A model generated the notes under the pieces. It saw only the letters and a program-made list of their open reading frames with translations, was not told the DNA's origin and did no database searches. DNA of 24,588 bases from Bacteroidota bacterium. GTDB lineage: Bacteria; Bacteroidota; Bacteroidia; Flavobacteriales; Flavobacteriaceae. The stretch spans positions 1-24,588 of the forward strand of contig JAEWLN010000153.1 in assembly GCA_023457535.1 (NCBI GenBank), given 5' to 3'. A program made the position numbers and the translations under genes. Within the stretch, counting starts at the first letter, position 1. Each line of letters starts with the position of its first letter. This document shows positions 7,141-14,678 of this stretch, one piece after another.

Positions 7141-7941
7141 TTATCCCCGATTAACGTAGCAAACCGGTATCGGATTCATTTTGTGCTGGTTAGCTTTGTG
7201 GAGTTTCCGGAAGATCTCAAAGACCTCACCCCGGCGTCCCGAAAAGTCCTCCTGGGTTCTTCCGGCCTCAAATTCAAGCATCGCCCATTCGAGCTCATCA
7301 TAACTTGCCCCGAGTTGGTCCTCGTCGGACCGGTCGTCGCCAAAAAGCCCGTCTGTAGGCTTGGCTTTAAGGATCGAATCGGGAATCTCAAGGTAGCGGC
7401 CGAGCGCGTAAACATCGGACTTCATCAAGTCTGCGATCGGGCTTACATCCACGCCGCCATCGCCGTATTTGGTAAAAAATCCCACGCCAAAATCCTCTAC
7501 TTTATTGCCGGTTCCGGCTACCAACAGCCCGTGGATTCCAGCCAGATAATACAAAGTGGTCATCCGGAGGCGCGCGCGCGTGTTGGCCAGTGACAGATCG
7601 CGTTTTGCAGCATCTGGATGCGATGGAACCTGCTGCGTGAAATCGTCGAATACAGCAGTAAGGTCGACCCGTAGGCTGTCCACGTTGGAGAAACGGCTTG
7701 CAAGTTGGGCAATGTGCTGCTGCGCGCGACTCACGTGGCTCGGCGCCTGGTGGATCGGCATTTCAACGCAAAGCACCCTGAGGCCGGTTTGGGCGCAAAG
7801 TGTTGAGGTCACCGCAGAATCGACGCCGCCCGAAATCCCGATCACAAATCCGTTAACATTAGCTTTTTGCGCATATCCGGCGAGCCAGCGCACAATTTGA
7901 TCGTTGACGCCGGCTGCGTTGATGGGTTCCAATTTTTGCAT
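7141..7941 (-). CDS. nadE: NH3-dependent NAD+ synthetase
   Basis: A 266-residue protein that amidates nicotinate adenine dinucleotide to NAD+ using ATP and ammonia, the last step of NAD synthesis. The ATP-pyrophosphatase loop is SGGVDS (residues 37-42). Downstream are GTGNKVEDFGVGFFTKYGDGG and DVSPIADLMKSDVY, which bind the substrate and the partner subunit. The length matches the short, ammonia-dependent class, with no glutaminase domain. The start at 7941 (MQKLEPIN) was chosen over an in-frame ATG at 8004 because the longer form would run through both divergent promoter elements and family members start near here. It diverges from gldB. Confidence 0.95.
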   Translation of the reverse strand: MQKLEPINAAGVNDQIVRWLAGYAQKANVNGFVIGISGGVDSAVTSTLCAQTGLRVLCVEMPIHQAPSHVSRAQQHIAQLASRFSNVDSLRVDLTAVFDDFTQQVPSHPDAAKRDLSLANTRARLRMTTLYYLAGIHGLLVAGTGNKVEDFGVGFFTKYGDGGVDVSPIADLMKSDVYALGRYLEIPDSILKAKPTDGLFGDDRSDEDQLGASYDELEWAMLEFEAGRTQEDFSGRRGEVFEIFRKLHKANQHKMNPIPVCYVNRG

Positions 7942-7971
7942 ACTATTTAGAGAATTTAATATCGGGGAATG

Positions 7972-7979
7972 TATATTTG
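7972..7979 (+). promoter_or_regulatory. -7 element of the gldBC promoter
   Basis: TATATTTG is a perfect TAnnTTTG match 59 bp before the gldB start. The -33 region has TTA at 7947-7949 with a 22 bp gap rather than TTG. It abuts the opposing nadE -7 element. Confidence 0.6.
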
Positions 7980-7987
7980 CAAACTTA
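7980..7987 (-). promoter_or_regulatory. -7 element of the nadE promoter
   Basis: On the minus strand TAAGTTTG is a perfect TAnnTTTG match 38 bp before the nadE start. The nearest TTG upstream is only 14 bp away, so the -33 box is uncertain. It directly abuts the gldB -7 element on the other strand. Confidence 0.5.
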
Positions 7988-8038
7988 ATAATATTTGCAG
8001 CCAAAGCAGAAGTAGGAACTGCTAAATTAGCCGGTCAG

Positions 8039-8998
8039 ATGAAGAAAATTATTACATTATTCGCACTTATTCTTGTTTGGTGTTCGTGCGATAAAAAATC
8101 GGAGGCAGAAAAGGCAGTCGAAACCATCCCGATGGACATTCGCGTAGAGCGGTTCGACAAAGCGTTCTTCGAAAGCCAGCCGCAGGATTTGCCGAAGCTC
8201 AAGGCCGACTATCCGCTTTTTTTTCCTGCCGGTACAAACGATCAGGTTTGGATCGAAAAGATGAAAGACCCGCAATGGCGCGAACTGTATGATGAGGTTC
8301 AAAAGCAATTCGGTGATTTCAGCACCCACACCCAGGGCATCGAAACATTGTTCCGCCACATCAAATATTATTTCCCTGAGACCAGGAAGCCAAAGGTCGT
8401 CACCGTAATTGCCGAAATGGATTACCAGAATAAAGTCATCTACGCCGACAGCCTTGTTGTGGTTTCGCTCGAATTATACCTTGGAAAAGGGCATCGGTTC
8501 TATCAGTTTCCGGAGTACCTCAAACAAAATTTCGAGCCGGTCCAGATACTGCCCGATATCGTCAGCAGTTTTTCAGAGCGCAAAATCCCGCCGCCAACAG
8601 AGAATACGCTGCTTTCGTATATGATCTACGCCGGGAAAGAACTCTACCTCAAAGATGTTTTATTGCCAGATTACACCGATGCCGATAAAATGGGGTACAA
8701 ACCCGAACAAATTACGTGGTGTGAAGAAAATGAGGCCGATATGTGGCGGTTTTTCATCGACAACACGCTGCTTTACGACACAGACCAAAAATTGCTTCCG
8801 CGCTTTATCAATCCCGCGCCGTTTTCAAAATTTTACCTCGAGATCGACAATGAGACCCCGGGGCGCGTAGGAGCGTGGCTTGGTTGGCAAATCGTGCGCT
8901 CTTATATGCAAAACAACAAGGTTTCCCTTGAGCAAATGTTGCGCACCGATGCCAAAACGCTTTTTGAACAATCCCGATACAAACCCAAAAAATCATGA
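8039..8998 (+). CDS. gldB: Gliding motility lipoprotein GldB
   Basis: A 319-residue lipoprotein required for gliding in Flavobacterium johnsoniae, where gldB mutants do not glide. The first 17 residues form a lipoprotein signal ending WCSC; C17, followed by DKK, is the likely acylated Cys. The body contains the family-typical PMDIRVERFDKAFF near the N-terminus and a C-terminal PGRVGAWLGWQIVRSYM. An upstream in-frame ATG (7904) was rejected because it would add 45 residues with no signal character, ahead of a good lipoprotein signal. The gene overlaps gldC by 4 bp (ATGA). The neighbouring nadE and response regulator match the arrangement I recall in flavobacteria. Molecular activity of GldB is unknown. 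Confidence 0.93.
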   Translation: MKKIITLFALILVWCSCDKKSEAEKAVETIPMDIRVERFDKAFFESQPQDLPKLKADYPLFFPAGTNDQVWIEKMKDPQWRELYDEVQKQFGDFSTHTQGIETLFRHIKYYFPETRKPKVVTVIAEMDYQNKVIYADSLVVVSLELYLGKGHRFYQFPEYLKQNFEPVQILPDIVSSFSERKIPPPTENTLLSYMIYAGKELYLKDVLLPDYTDADKMGYKPEQITWCEENEADMWRFFIDNTLLYDTDQKLLPRFINPAPFSKFYLEIDNETPGRVGAWLGWQIVRSYMQNNKVSLEQMLRTDAKTLFEQSRYKPKKS

Positions 8999-9330
8999 GC
9001 CAGACCCTCACTTCAGAAATAAAATTCCACGTCGAACTCGACGAAAACCGCGTGCCCGAAAAACTGAGCTGGACGGCACAGGACGGCGGCATCGAAAATG
9101 AACCGGCCAAAGCGTTGCTGTTGTCCATTTGGGACAGCAAAAGTCAGGAAACAATGCGCATCGACCTCTGGACCAAAGACATGCCCGTGGATGAAATGAA
9201 GAAATTTTTCCACCAGACGCTTGTTGCCATGGCCGATACTTTCGAGCGCGCGACCAACGATGAGAAAATGGCAGCCACCATGCGCGATTTTTGCGACTAT
9301 TTTGCTGAAAAGACCCAGCTGCTGAAATAG
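8995..9330 (+). CDS. gldC: Gliding motility protein GldC
   Basis: A 111-residue soluble protein with no signal peptide or membrane segment. It begins MSQTLTSEIKFHVELDENRVPEKLSW in family fashion and ends with helices (MKKFFHQTLVAMADTFERA). In F. johnsoniae gldC is cotranscribed with gldB and its loss reduces motility. Here the start codon overlaps the gldB stop by 4 bp, so translation is coupled. The stop is 2 bp from the stop of the convergent peptidase gene, leaving no room for a terminator. Confidence 0.93.
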   Translation: MSQTLTSEIKFHVELDENRVPEKLSWTAQDGGIENEPAKALLLSIWDSKSQETMRIDLWTKDMPVDEMKKFFHQTLVAMADTFERATNDEKMAATMRDFCDYFAEKTQLLK

Positions 9331-9332
9331 AA

Positions 9333-11273
9333 TCAGTTAAGCAGGTATTCTTCCATAAACCGGATCACAGCCAGCCGCTGGTAATCGACGTTGGGTTTTT
9401 TGCGAAATCCGTGTCCTTCATCTTTGGCCTCGAGGTACCAAACCACATTGCCCTGGGCTTTGAGTTTGTCGCGCATTTGCGTCGCTTCAGTAACGGGTAC
9501 ACGCGGATCGTTTGTGCCCTGAATGATAAAAAGCGGTTTTTTGATCCGCCCAATGTTGTTCAGCGGTGCGATTTTCTCAAAAAACGCCGCCATTTTGGGG
9601 TCGCGTTCATCGCCGTATTCGACACGTCGCAAGTCGCGCCGGTATTCTTCAGTGTTTTTGAGAAAGGTGGTAAAGTGCGAAATCCCTACAATATCTACGG
9701 AACACCGGATCCGATCGGCGTAATGGAACGCTGTGGCCAACGTCATGTAACCGCCGTAGCTGCCGCCCATGATCATGATGCGGTCTTTGTCAAGCTCGGG
9801 TTGGGCGGCGATCCAATCGAGCAATGCGCCGATGTCTTTGACCGAATCTTCGCGCAAAAATCCGTTGTCTTTGGCCAGATACGTTTTACCGAACCCAGAT
9901 GATCCGCGTACGTTGGGCGCAATGACCGCAACGCCCATTTCATTGGTGTAATAATTTGACGAGCCCAGGAATGAGGCGTTGGACTGTCCTTCGGGCCCGC
10001 CGTGGATGGTGATCATGACCGGTCGTTTGCCGGTAAATCTGGCCGATGCAGGATAGTAGAAGCCACTGATCTGCAGTCCGTCAAAACTTTTCCATTGGAT
10101 GGCTTTCGGAAGCGAAATGTCCGATTCTTGAATGCCGCCGAGTTCGCTTTCGGTCCACCGCTCGACGACTCCGGTTGGCAAATCCAGCCGGTACACATCC
10201 GATGCACTTTTGGCCGTTGACTGCGTAAAGTACAAAAACTGACCGTCCTTGCTGAATTGCAGCCCGCCGATGAGCCCTATCGGGAGGTTGACGGGTTTAT
10301 AGGTTTTGGCTGCGGCGTCCATCAGGTACAATTGGTCTACACCGGCCTGATTGGCAACAAACGCGAGTGTTTTCTTATCTTCTGTCAGCTCGAAATTGTC
10401 GATGTCCCAGGGAATGGCTGTAGTGTGGTACGCCATTTTGCCATTGGAGAGGTCCAGCGTGGTGAGTCGGCGGAATTCAAAATCGCGGTCCGTGCAAAGC
10501 CAGATGCGGTTGGATTCGCCAGAAAACAGGGCGTCGGTTTGTACTACTTTGCTTGATTTTTTGCGATCGGTGATCTGTGTGAGCGTGCCGGAAACCAGAT
10601 CGAGCAGCCACAAATGCGATTCGTTTGCCGATACATATTCACCGATGAGCAACTTCCGGTCGTCGGCAGAAATATCGGCTATAGACCAGCCGCCGCCTTT
10701 GAACTCGCGCACCATCCGCGTTGAGCCGGGTTCACTCGGGTTGGTGAAGTAAACATCGCGGTCGCCGCCGTTGCGCTTTGTCGAGGTAAAATAAAATCCG
10801 TCGCCGTCGTTGCGCCAAACAGGGCTGCCGTTTTGCGATCGGCCGCCATCGGTGAGCAATGTGGATTGCATCGTTTTAAGATCCATTTTGAACAACTGCC
10901 GGAATTCGTTGCCCCCTATGTCTTTTGAATATACGAGATAGTCACCTCGTTTGGGTTCGAAACTCGCATCGCCCACCGGTTCGTCGAAAAACGTCAATTG
11001 TTTTCGCGCGCCGGCTGCATTTCTTACCAGATGTAACTGCGCGGTGGCCGCAAACCGCGTACTGATGATGATTTCATGGGTTAACGGATGTACATCCAAA
11101 AGGCTTGCCCCGCGCGCTTCGGAATATTTGCGAACCGTTTCGGCCAGGGTTTTGGGAATGGCGGGAATGTTTTCGGCAATCAGGTTTTCAGTAGGGACAA
11201 TAGTGCCGGTTTGGGCCATTGCGCAAAAACTGCCGGAAAGGAGCAGGAGCGGGAAGAGGATGGTTTTTTTCAT
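9333..11273 (-). CDS. Secreted S9-family prolyl-oligopeptidase-type peptidase
   Basis: A 646-residue exported serine peptidase. Residues 1-20 are a signal peptide ending CAMA before Q. Residues about 50-390 hold WD40/PD40-like beta-propeller repeats (for example GDYLVYSKDIGGNEF and SPVWRNDGDGFYF). The C-terminal alpha/beta-hydrolase domain carries the catalytic triad: S505 in GGSYGGYM, D589 in NDPRVP and H621 in DEGHGF. This is the layout of S9 acylaminoacyl- or dipeptidyl-peptidases acting in the periplasm. An upstream in-frame ATG at 11348 was rejected because the signal peptide starts at 11273. It lies 52 bp after ysxC on the same strand with no clear promoter, so it may be cotranscribed. 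Exact specificity cannot be assigned. Confidence 0.92.
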   Translation of the reverse strand: MKKTILFPLLLLSGSFCAMAQTGTIVPTENLIAENIPAIPKTLAETVRKYSEARGASLLDVHPLTHEIIISTRFAATAQLHLVRNAAGARKQLTFFDEPVGDASFEPKRGDYLVYSKDIGGNEFRQLFKMDLKTMQSTLLTDGGRSQNGSPVWRNDGDGFYFTSTKRNGGDRDVYFTNPSEPGSTRMVREFKGGGWSIADISADDRKLLIGEYVSANESHLWLLDLVSGTLTQITDRKKSSKVVQTDALFSGESNRIWLCTDRDFEFRRLTTLDLSNGKMAYHTTAIPWDIDNFELTEDKKTLAFVANQAGVDQLYLMDAAAKTYKPVNLPIGLIGGLQFSKDGQFLYFTQSTAKSASDVYRLDLPTGVVERWTESELGGIQESDISLPKAIQWKSFDGLQISGFYYPASARFTGKRPVMITIHGGPEGQSNASFLGSSNYYTNEMGVAVIAPNVRGSSGFGKTYLAKDNGFLREDSVKDIGALLDWIAAQPELDKDRIMIMGGSYGGYMTLATAFHYADRIRCSVDIVGISHFTTFLKNTEEYRRDLRRVEYGDERDPKMAAFFEKIAPLNNIGRIKKPLFIIQGTNDPRVPVTEATQMRDKLKAQGNVVWYLEAKDEGHGFRKKPNVDYQRLAVIRFMEEYLLN

Positions 11274-11325
11274 ATCGGTTAAAAACGTGATATTACGAAA
11301 AAAATCGCATCTGCGAAAGGATAAC

Positions 11326-11946
11326 CTAAAAGTCGTTCGCGTGGGCAAAAATATCCTGATTGAGCCCGTCGATGTAGGTCAGTACGGCATCTTTGCCTGT
11401 GGATTCGAGCGATGAGGTCACGAAGTAAGGCGGCATTTCCTGCCAGCCATCGGCGTACATCTGCTTTTTGTAAGCGGCAATGTGCGAATCGATCTTGGTT
11501 TTGCTGATCTTGTCCGATTTGGTAAAAATGATGCAAAACGGAATTTCGCTTTCGCCCATGTAGGCCATGAATTCCAGGTCAATCTTTTGGGCCTCGTGCC
11601 GGATGTCGATCAGTACAAAAGCGCAAACCAGTTGTTCGCGTTTTTCAAAATAGTCGGTGATGAATTTTTGAAACGTGGCTTTTGCCGATTTGGAAACTTT
11701 GGCATAACCGTAGCCGGGCAAATCCACCAAAAACCAATTGTGATTGATCTTGAAATGGTTGATGAGCTGCGTTTTTCCTGGTCTGGCGGACGTTTTGGCA
11801 AGGCTTTTACGCTCGGTGAGCATGTTGATCAATGACGATTTTCCTACGTTTGAACGTCCGATGAACGCATACTCAGGGATTCGTTCCGGCGGACATTTGG
11901 CCGTGTCCGAGTTGCTGATGATAAATTCGGCGTGCGTGATTTTCAT
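11326..11946 (-). CDS. ysxC: Ribosome biogenesis GTP-binding protein YsxC/EngB
   Basis: A 206-residue GTPase of the TrmE-Era-EngA-EngB-Septin group, needed for 50S subunit assembly and essential in several bacteria. G1 is GRSNVGKSS (residues 30-38), G3 is DLPGYG, G4 is TKSD and G5 is in VTSS. The ARPGKTQLINHF switch block is also typical. The start at 11946 (MKITHAEF) was chosen over an in-frame ATG at 11988 because family members begin this way and the longer form would cover the promoter. Length is usual. It is transcribed toward the S9 peptidase gene. Confidence 0.95.
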   Translation of the reverse strand: MKITHAEFIISNSDTAKCPPERIPEYAFIGRSNVGKSSLINMLTERKSLAKTSARPGKTQLINHFKINHNWFLVDLPGYGYAKVSKSAKATFQKFITDYFEKREQLVCAFVLIDIRHEAQKIDLEFMAYMGESEIPFCIIFTKSDKISKTKIDSHIAAYKKQMYADGWQEMPPYFVTSSLESTGKDAVLTYIDGLNQDIFAHANDF

Positions 11947-11960
11947 GACAGGAATTTGTG

Positions 11961-11968
11961 CAAAGGTA
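11961..11968 (-). promoter_or_regulatory. -7 element of the ysxC promoter
   Basis: On the minus strand TACCTTTG is a perfect TAnnTTTG match 15 bp before the ysxC start. No TTG lies at 17-23 bp spacing. The leader would be under 10 nt. Confidence 0.55.
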
Positions 11969-12036
11969 CGAATAAGCGTTGGTTGCACCTATGAAAAATA
12001 GTTGGCTTCCGGGTTGACAGGACACTCCGGACGCGA

Positions 12037-12171
12037 AAAACTTTAACAAAATGTATAGATTTTCTGTAATCGGGAGTCCGTTTTTTTTCGTTGGGATATC
12101 CTTCCAACGCCCCTTCCCTAGCGCTAATATACGTCTTTTAAAACCCACTTCATTACAGAAAATCTGTAAAT
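12037..12171 (-). repeat. Palindrome-bounded intergenic element, copy B
   Basis: A 135 bp relative of the element at 4193-4328, read on the minus strand. The palindromes are at 12154-12168 (TACAGATTTTCTGTA) and 12054-12068 (one arm base changed, TACAGAAAATCTATA), exactly 100 bp apart. The core has GTGGG, TTAGC, GGGAAGGGG, then CGTTGGAAGGATATCCCAAC. The shared tail TTTTGTTAAAGTTTT is at 12051-12037. It begins 9 bp after the hydrolase stop codon and ends about 70 bp before the ysxC -7 element, so it is co-oriented with both genes. CGTTGG and CCAACG could form a 6 bp stem. Many substitutions and several indels separate the copies, so this is not a recent duplication. Confidence 0.75.
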
Positions 12172-12180
12172 CCAAATTAA

Positions 12181-12957
12181 TTATTCTTTGAACAACAGTG
12201 AGGCTTTTTCAGTGAGCCATTCGTGCATGATCCGGTTAAATTCATCGGGATGCTCCATCATGGCCGCATGTCCGCATTGGTCGATCCAATACAACCAGGA
12301 GTGCGGCAACAGCTGGTGAAATTCCTCCGCTACCTCGGGCGGCGTCACCTTGTCGTTGCGCCCCCAAATGATGCAGGTTGGCACATGCATTTTGGGCAGG
12401 TCCTTGGCCATGTTGTGGCGTATGGCGCTTTTGGCAATGGTCAGTGTTTTGATCAGTTTCATCCGGTCGTTGGCTACGGCATATACCTCTTCGACAATTT
12501 CAGGCGTGGCGATTTTTGGATCGTAAAAAACGTCTTCGGCCTTTTTCTGGATGTAATCGCGGTCGCCACGGCGCGGATAGCTGTCACCCATCGCGTTCTC
12601 ATACAATCCGGAACTTCCCGTAATGATCAAGCCAATCATTTTTTCAGGGTACATCTTGGCGTGGTACAGTGCGATGTGTCCGCCCAGCGAATTGCCGAGC
12701 AGGATTACGCGGTCAAATTTTTTATACGTGATAAAGTCCTTTACAAACTTCGCAAATGCCTTTACATTGGTTTTGAGAATGTTCTGCGTGTAAATCGGCA
12801 GTTCCGGAATAACCACCTTGTACCCGTGTTGGGGGAAGTACCGGGCCACGCCGTCAAAGTTGCTGAGCCCGCCCATAAGTCCGTGCAGGATGATGATAGG
12901 CGTTCCCTCGCCAGCTTCAAAGTATTTGTATTTTCCGTCCTGGATCAAGTTTTCCAT
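12181..12957 (-). CDS. Alpha/beta-fold hydrolase
   Basis: A 258-residue cytoplasmic alpha/beta hydrolase. The oxyanion-hole block HGLMGG follows the first strands. The nucleophile is S90 in GNSLGG, the acid is D202 in GRNDKVTP and the base is H230 in CGHAAMMEHP. A lid region lies at about residues 120-180. The pattern fits hydrolases that cleave C-C or ester bonds, such as MhpC/BioH relatives, but no substrate-specific residues are recognised. The start at 12957 (MENLIQDGKYKYF) was chosen over 12987 because a -7 element covers the longer N-terminus. It has its own promoter and diverges from mraZ. Confidence 0.88.
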   Translation of the reverse strand: MENLIQDGKYKYFEAGEGTPIIILHGLMGGLSNFDGVARYFPQHGYKVVIPELPIYTQNILKTNVKAFAKFVKDFITYKKFDRVILLGNSLGGHIALYHAKMYPEKMIGLIITGSSGLYENAMGDSYPRRGDRDYIQKKAEDVFYDPKIATPEIVEEVYAVANDRMKLIKTLTIAKSAIRHNMAKDLPKMHVPTCIIWGRNDKVTPPEVAEEFHQLLPHSWLYWIDQCGHAAMMEHPDEFNRIMHEWLTEKASLLFKE

Positions 12958-12984
12958 CGTATGATTCTGCTGGTTTAAGCGGGA

Positions 12985-12992
12985 CAAATATA
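12985..12992 (-). promoter_or_regulatory. -7 element of the hydrolase promoter
   Basis: On the minus strand TATATTTG is a perfect TAnnTTTG match 28 bp before the hydrolase start. No clear TTG is present at the expected -33 distance. Confidence 0.55.
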
Positions 12993-13087
12993 AGATTTTA
13001 TGCGTGAAATGTTAATGTCAGCACTACAGATTTCCAAAAATTTGAATGTGGGATTCCATCGATTTTAAACCCGTCCGCCACAAGTGG

Positions 13088-13129
13088 ATTTAATAAATAA
13101 TTTTTAATATCGGAGCCTGATTTTCCACA
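13088..13129. other. All-A/T run followed by a DnaA-box-like site upstream of mraZ
   Basis: Positions 13088-13110 are 23 consecutive A/T bases. TTTTCCACA at 13121-13129 fits the relaxed DnaA-box pattern TTWTNCACA. A second site, TTATCAACA (13239-13247), differs from TTATCCACA at one position and touches the first MraZ box. They lie in the 361 bp gap between the hydrolase and mraZ. The rest of this gap, apart from the promoters and MraZ boxes, shows nothing I can name. DnaA binding is a guess. Confidence 0.3.
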
Positions 13130-13246
13130 GACGCCAACACATAAAATTCAAACTTCTTAAAAACCTGACAATATGCTAATCAATTGAATACGACGCAGCA
13201 AACGGCCGACGCCGATTTTCAGCGCCAAGTGGTAAAACTTATCAAC

Positions 13247-13276
13247 AAAGTGGGGGATTGTGGTAAATTGTGGTAA
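13247..13276 (+). promoter_or_regulatory. MraZ operator: three 10-bp GTGG boxes
   Basis: Three decamers follow each other without gaps: AAAGTGGGGG at 13247, ATTGTGGTAA at 13257 and ATTGTGGTAA at 13267. The GTGG core recurs every 10 bp, once per helical turn. Known MraZ operators are short G-rich repeats (TGGG in E. coli, AAAGTG in mollicutes) spaced at 10 bp before mraZ. The boxes end 8 bp before the -7 element, so bound MraZ would block polymerase. A further GTGGTAAA at 13229-13236 may be an extra, out-of-phase site. Confidence 0.75.
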
Positions 13277-13284
13277 AATATTCC

Positions 13285-13292
13285 TATTTTTG
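13285..13292 (+). promoter_or_regulatory. -7 element of the mraZ (dcw) promoter
   Basis: TATTTTTG is a perfect TAnnTTTG match 26 bp before the mraZ start. TTG at 13258-13260 gives a 24 bp gap and TTG at 13268-13270 a 14 bp gap; both lie inside MraZ boxes. This is probably the main promoter of the cluster. Confidence 0.6.
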
Positions 13293-13318
13293 CCTATAAT
13301 CATTTAATCCACGATTTT

Positions 13319-13792
13319 GTGAATTCCATTGTCGGAACATACGAATGTAAGGTCGATGCCAAAGGGAGGCTGCTATTGCCGGCGCCGCTCAAAAAGCAGT
13401 TGGCTTCCGGGCTTCAGGACGGCTTTGTCTTGAAGCGTTCGGTGTTTCAGCCGTGTCTGGAGTTATATCCGATGGCAGAATGGAATGTGATGATGCAAAA
13501 AATCAACAAGCTCAACCGGTTCGTCAAAAAGAACAACGATTTCATCCGGCGCTTTACAGCCGGGGTAAAAACCGTTGAAGTCGACGATCTGGGCCGCATA
13601 CTGATTGCCAAAGACCTGGCTGTTTTTGCAAACATCTCCAAAGACGTGGTGTTGTCTTCCGCTGTGAATATTGTCGAGATATGGGATAAGGATGCGTATG
13701 AAAAAGCAATCGACGACTCTGTAATCGACTTCGCCGATCTGGCCGAGGACGTAATGGGAAATCTAAATGATGAAGACCATGGACTATCATAA
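13319..13792 (+). CDS. mraZ: Transcriptional regulator MraZ
   Basis: A 157-residue DNA-binding protein of the AbrB-like fold, usually forming a ring of subunits, each with two MraZ half-domains. The first half has GTYECKVDAKGRLLLPAPLK (residues 6-25) and the second has VEVDDLGRILIAKDLAVFA. In other bacteria MraZ binds repeats in front of its own gene and represses the dcw cluster. Matching boxes are present just upstream here. The start is GTG at 13319, since an in-frame stop lies shortly upstream and the family motif begins at residue 6. No Shine-Dalgarno is visible. The 3' end overlaps rsmH by 26 bp. Confidence 0.96.
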   Translation: MNSIVGTYECKVDAKGRLLLPAPLKKQLASGLQDGFVLKRSVFQPCLELYPMAEWNVMMQKINKLNRFVKKNNDFIRRFTAGVKTVEVDDLGRILIAKDLAVFANISKDVVLSSAVNIVEIWDKDAYEKAIDDSVIDFADLAEDVMGNLNDEDHGLS

Positions 13793-14675
13793 TCCCGTAT
13801 TGCTCCACCAATCTGTGGATGGACTCGGCATCAGGCCCGATGGGATTTACGTCGACGTTACTTTTGGCGGCGGTGGCCATTCGCGCGAAATCCTGAAAAG
13901 ACTCGGCCCTGACGGAAAGCTTTTCGCCTTTGACCAGGATGCAGATGCGCTCGCCAACGCGCTGAACGATGACCGATTTACCTTAATTCACGAGAATTTC
14001 CGATACATCAAGCGGTTTTTGCGTTTTCACGGCGTGCGGCAGGTGGACGGTATTCTGGCCGATCTGGGCGTGTCCTCACACCAATTCGACGTACCCGAGC
14101 GCGGGTTTTCAACGCGTTTTGACGGCGCGCTCGACATGCGGATGGATCAAAAAAGTGAAATCAGCGCCTATACGGTGGTCAATACGTATGATCATGCCGG
14201 CCTTTCGCGGGTACTCGTCGACTACGGCGAGCTCAAAAACGGGCCTGCGATGGCGCGCGTGATCATTGAAACCAGGGAACAACACCCGATCCGGAATACC
14301 GAACAGCTGAAAGACGTTTTGAGCCGCTTTTTGCCCCAACACAAAAGCAACAAGATTCTCGCCCAAATCTACCAGGCGATCCGCATCGAGGTCAACCAGG
14401 AAATGGAAGTCTTGAAAGAATTCCTTCAGCAGTCGCTTGAAATACTCAAGCCCGGAGGACGGTTGAGCGTCATCTCTTATCACTCGCTCGAAGACCGGCT
14501 GGTCAAGCGATTCATGCGCAACGGTTTGTTTGAAGGCGAGCCGGAGCGCGATTTTTTTGGGAATTTCTCGGTTCCGTTCCAATCGGTCGAAAAACTCATC
14601 GTTCCTGACGATGCAGAAATTGCGGCCAACAACCGCGCGCGCAGTGCCAAATTGCGCGTGGCACAAAAGATTTAG
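13767..14675 (+). CDS. rsmH: 16S rRNA (cytosine1402-N4)-methyltransferase RsmH
   Basis: A 302-residue SAM-dependent methyltransferase (also called MraW) that N4-methylates C1402 in the ribosomal P site. The SAM-binding block is VDVTFGGGGHSREIL. Further landmarks are FDQDADAL, ADLGVSSHQFD, RGFSTRFDGALDMRM and SVISYHSLEDRLVKRFM. The start at 13767 lies inside mraZ; ATGs at 13770 and 13779 are also possible, and the conserved MDYHNPVLL begins at 13779. ftsL follows 3 bp after the stop. Family length is usual. Confidence 0.96.
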   Translation: MMKTMDYHNPVLLHQSVDGLGIRPDGIYVDVTFGGGGHSREILKRLGPDGKLFAFDQDADALANALNDDRFTLIHENFRYIKRFLRFHGVRQVDGILADLGVSSHQFDVPERGFSTRFDGALDMRMDQKSEISAYTVVNTYDHAGLSRVLVDYGELKNGPAMARVIIETREQHPIRNTEQLKDVLSRFLPQHKSNKILAQIYQAIRIEVNQEMEVLKEFLQQSLEILKPGGRLSVISYHSLEDRLVKRFMRNGLFEGEPERDFFGNFSVPFQSVEKLIVPDDAEIAANNRARSAKLRVAQKI

Positions 14676-14678
14676 GTC

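Noticed and set aside
7942..8004. N-terminal extension of nadE to an upstream ATG
   Set aside because: It would translate through both divergent -7 elements, and NadE relatives start near 7941.
12081..12110. Compensatory base pairing in the core stem of the palindrome-bounded element
   Set aside because: Copy B can form CGTTGG/CCAACG, but copy A has two mismatches rather than compensating changes, so two copies give no covariation support.
12223..12978. Plus-strand open frame of 251 codons opposite the hydrolase
   Set aside because: The minus strand encodes a hydrolase with a complete catalytic triad; the plus frame has no family features.
12958..13318. Chromosomal origin of replication
   Set aside because: Only two DnaA-box-like sites and one A/T run are present, with no dnaA or dnaN nearby and no box cluster.
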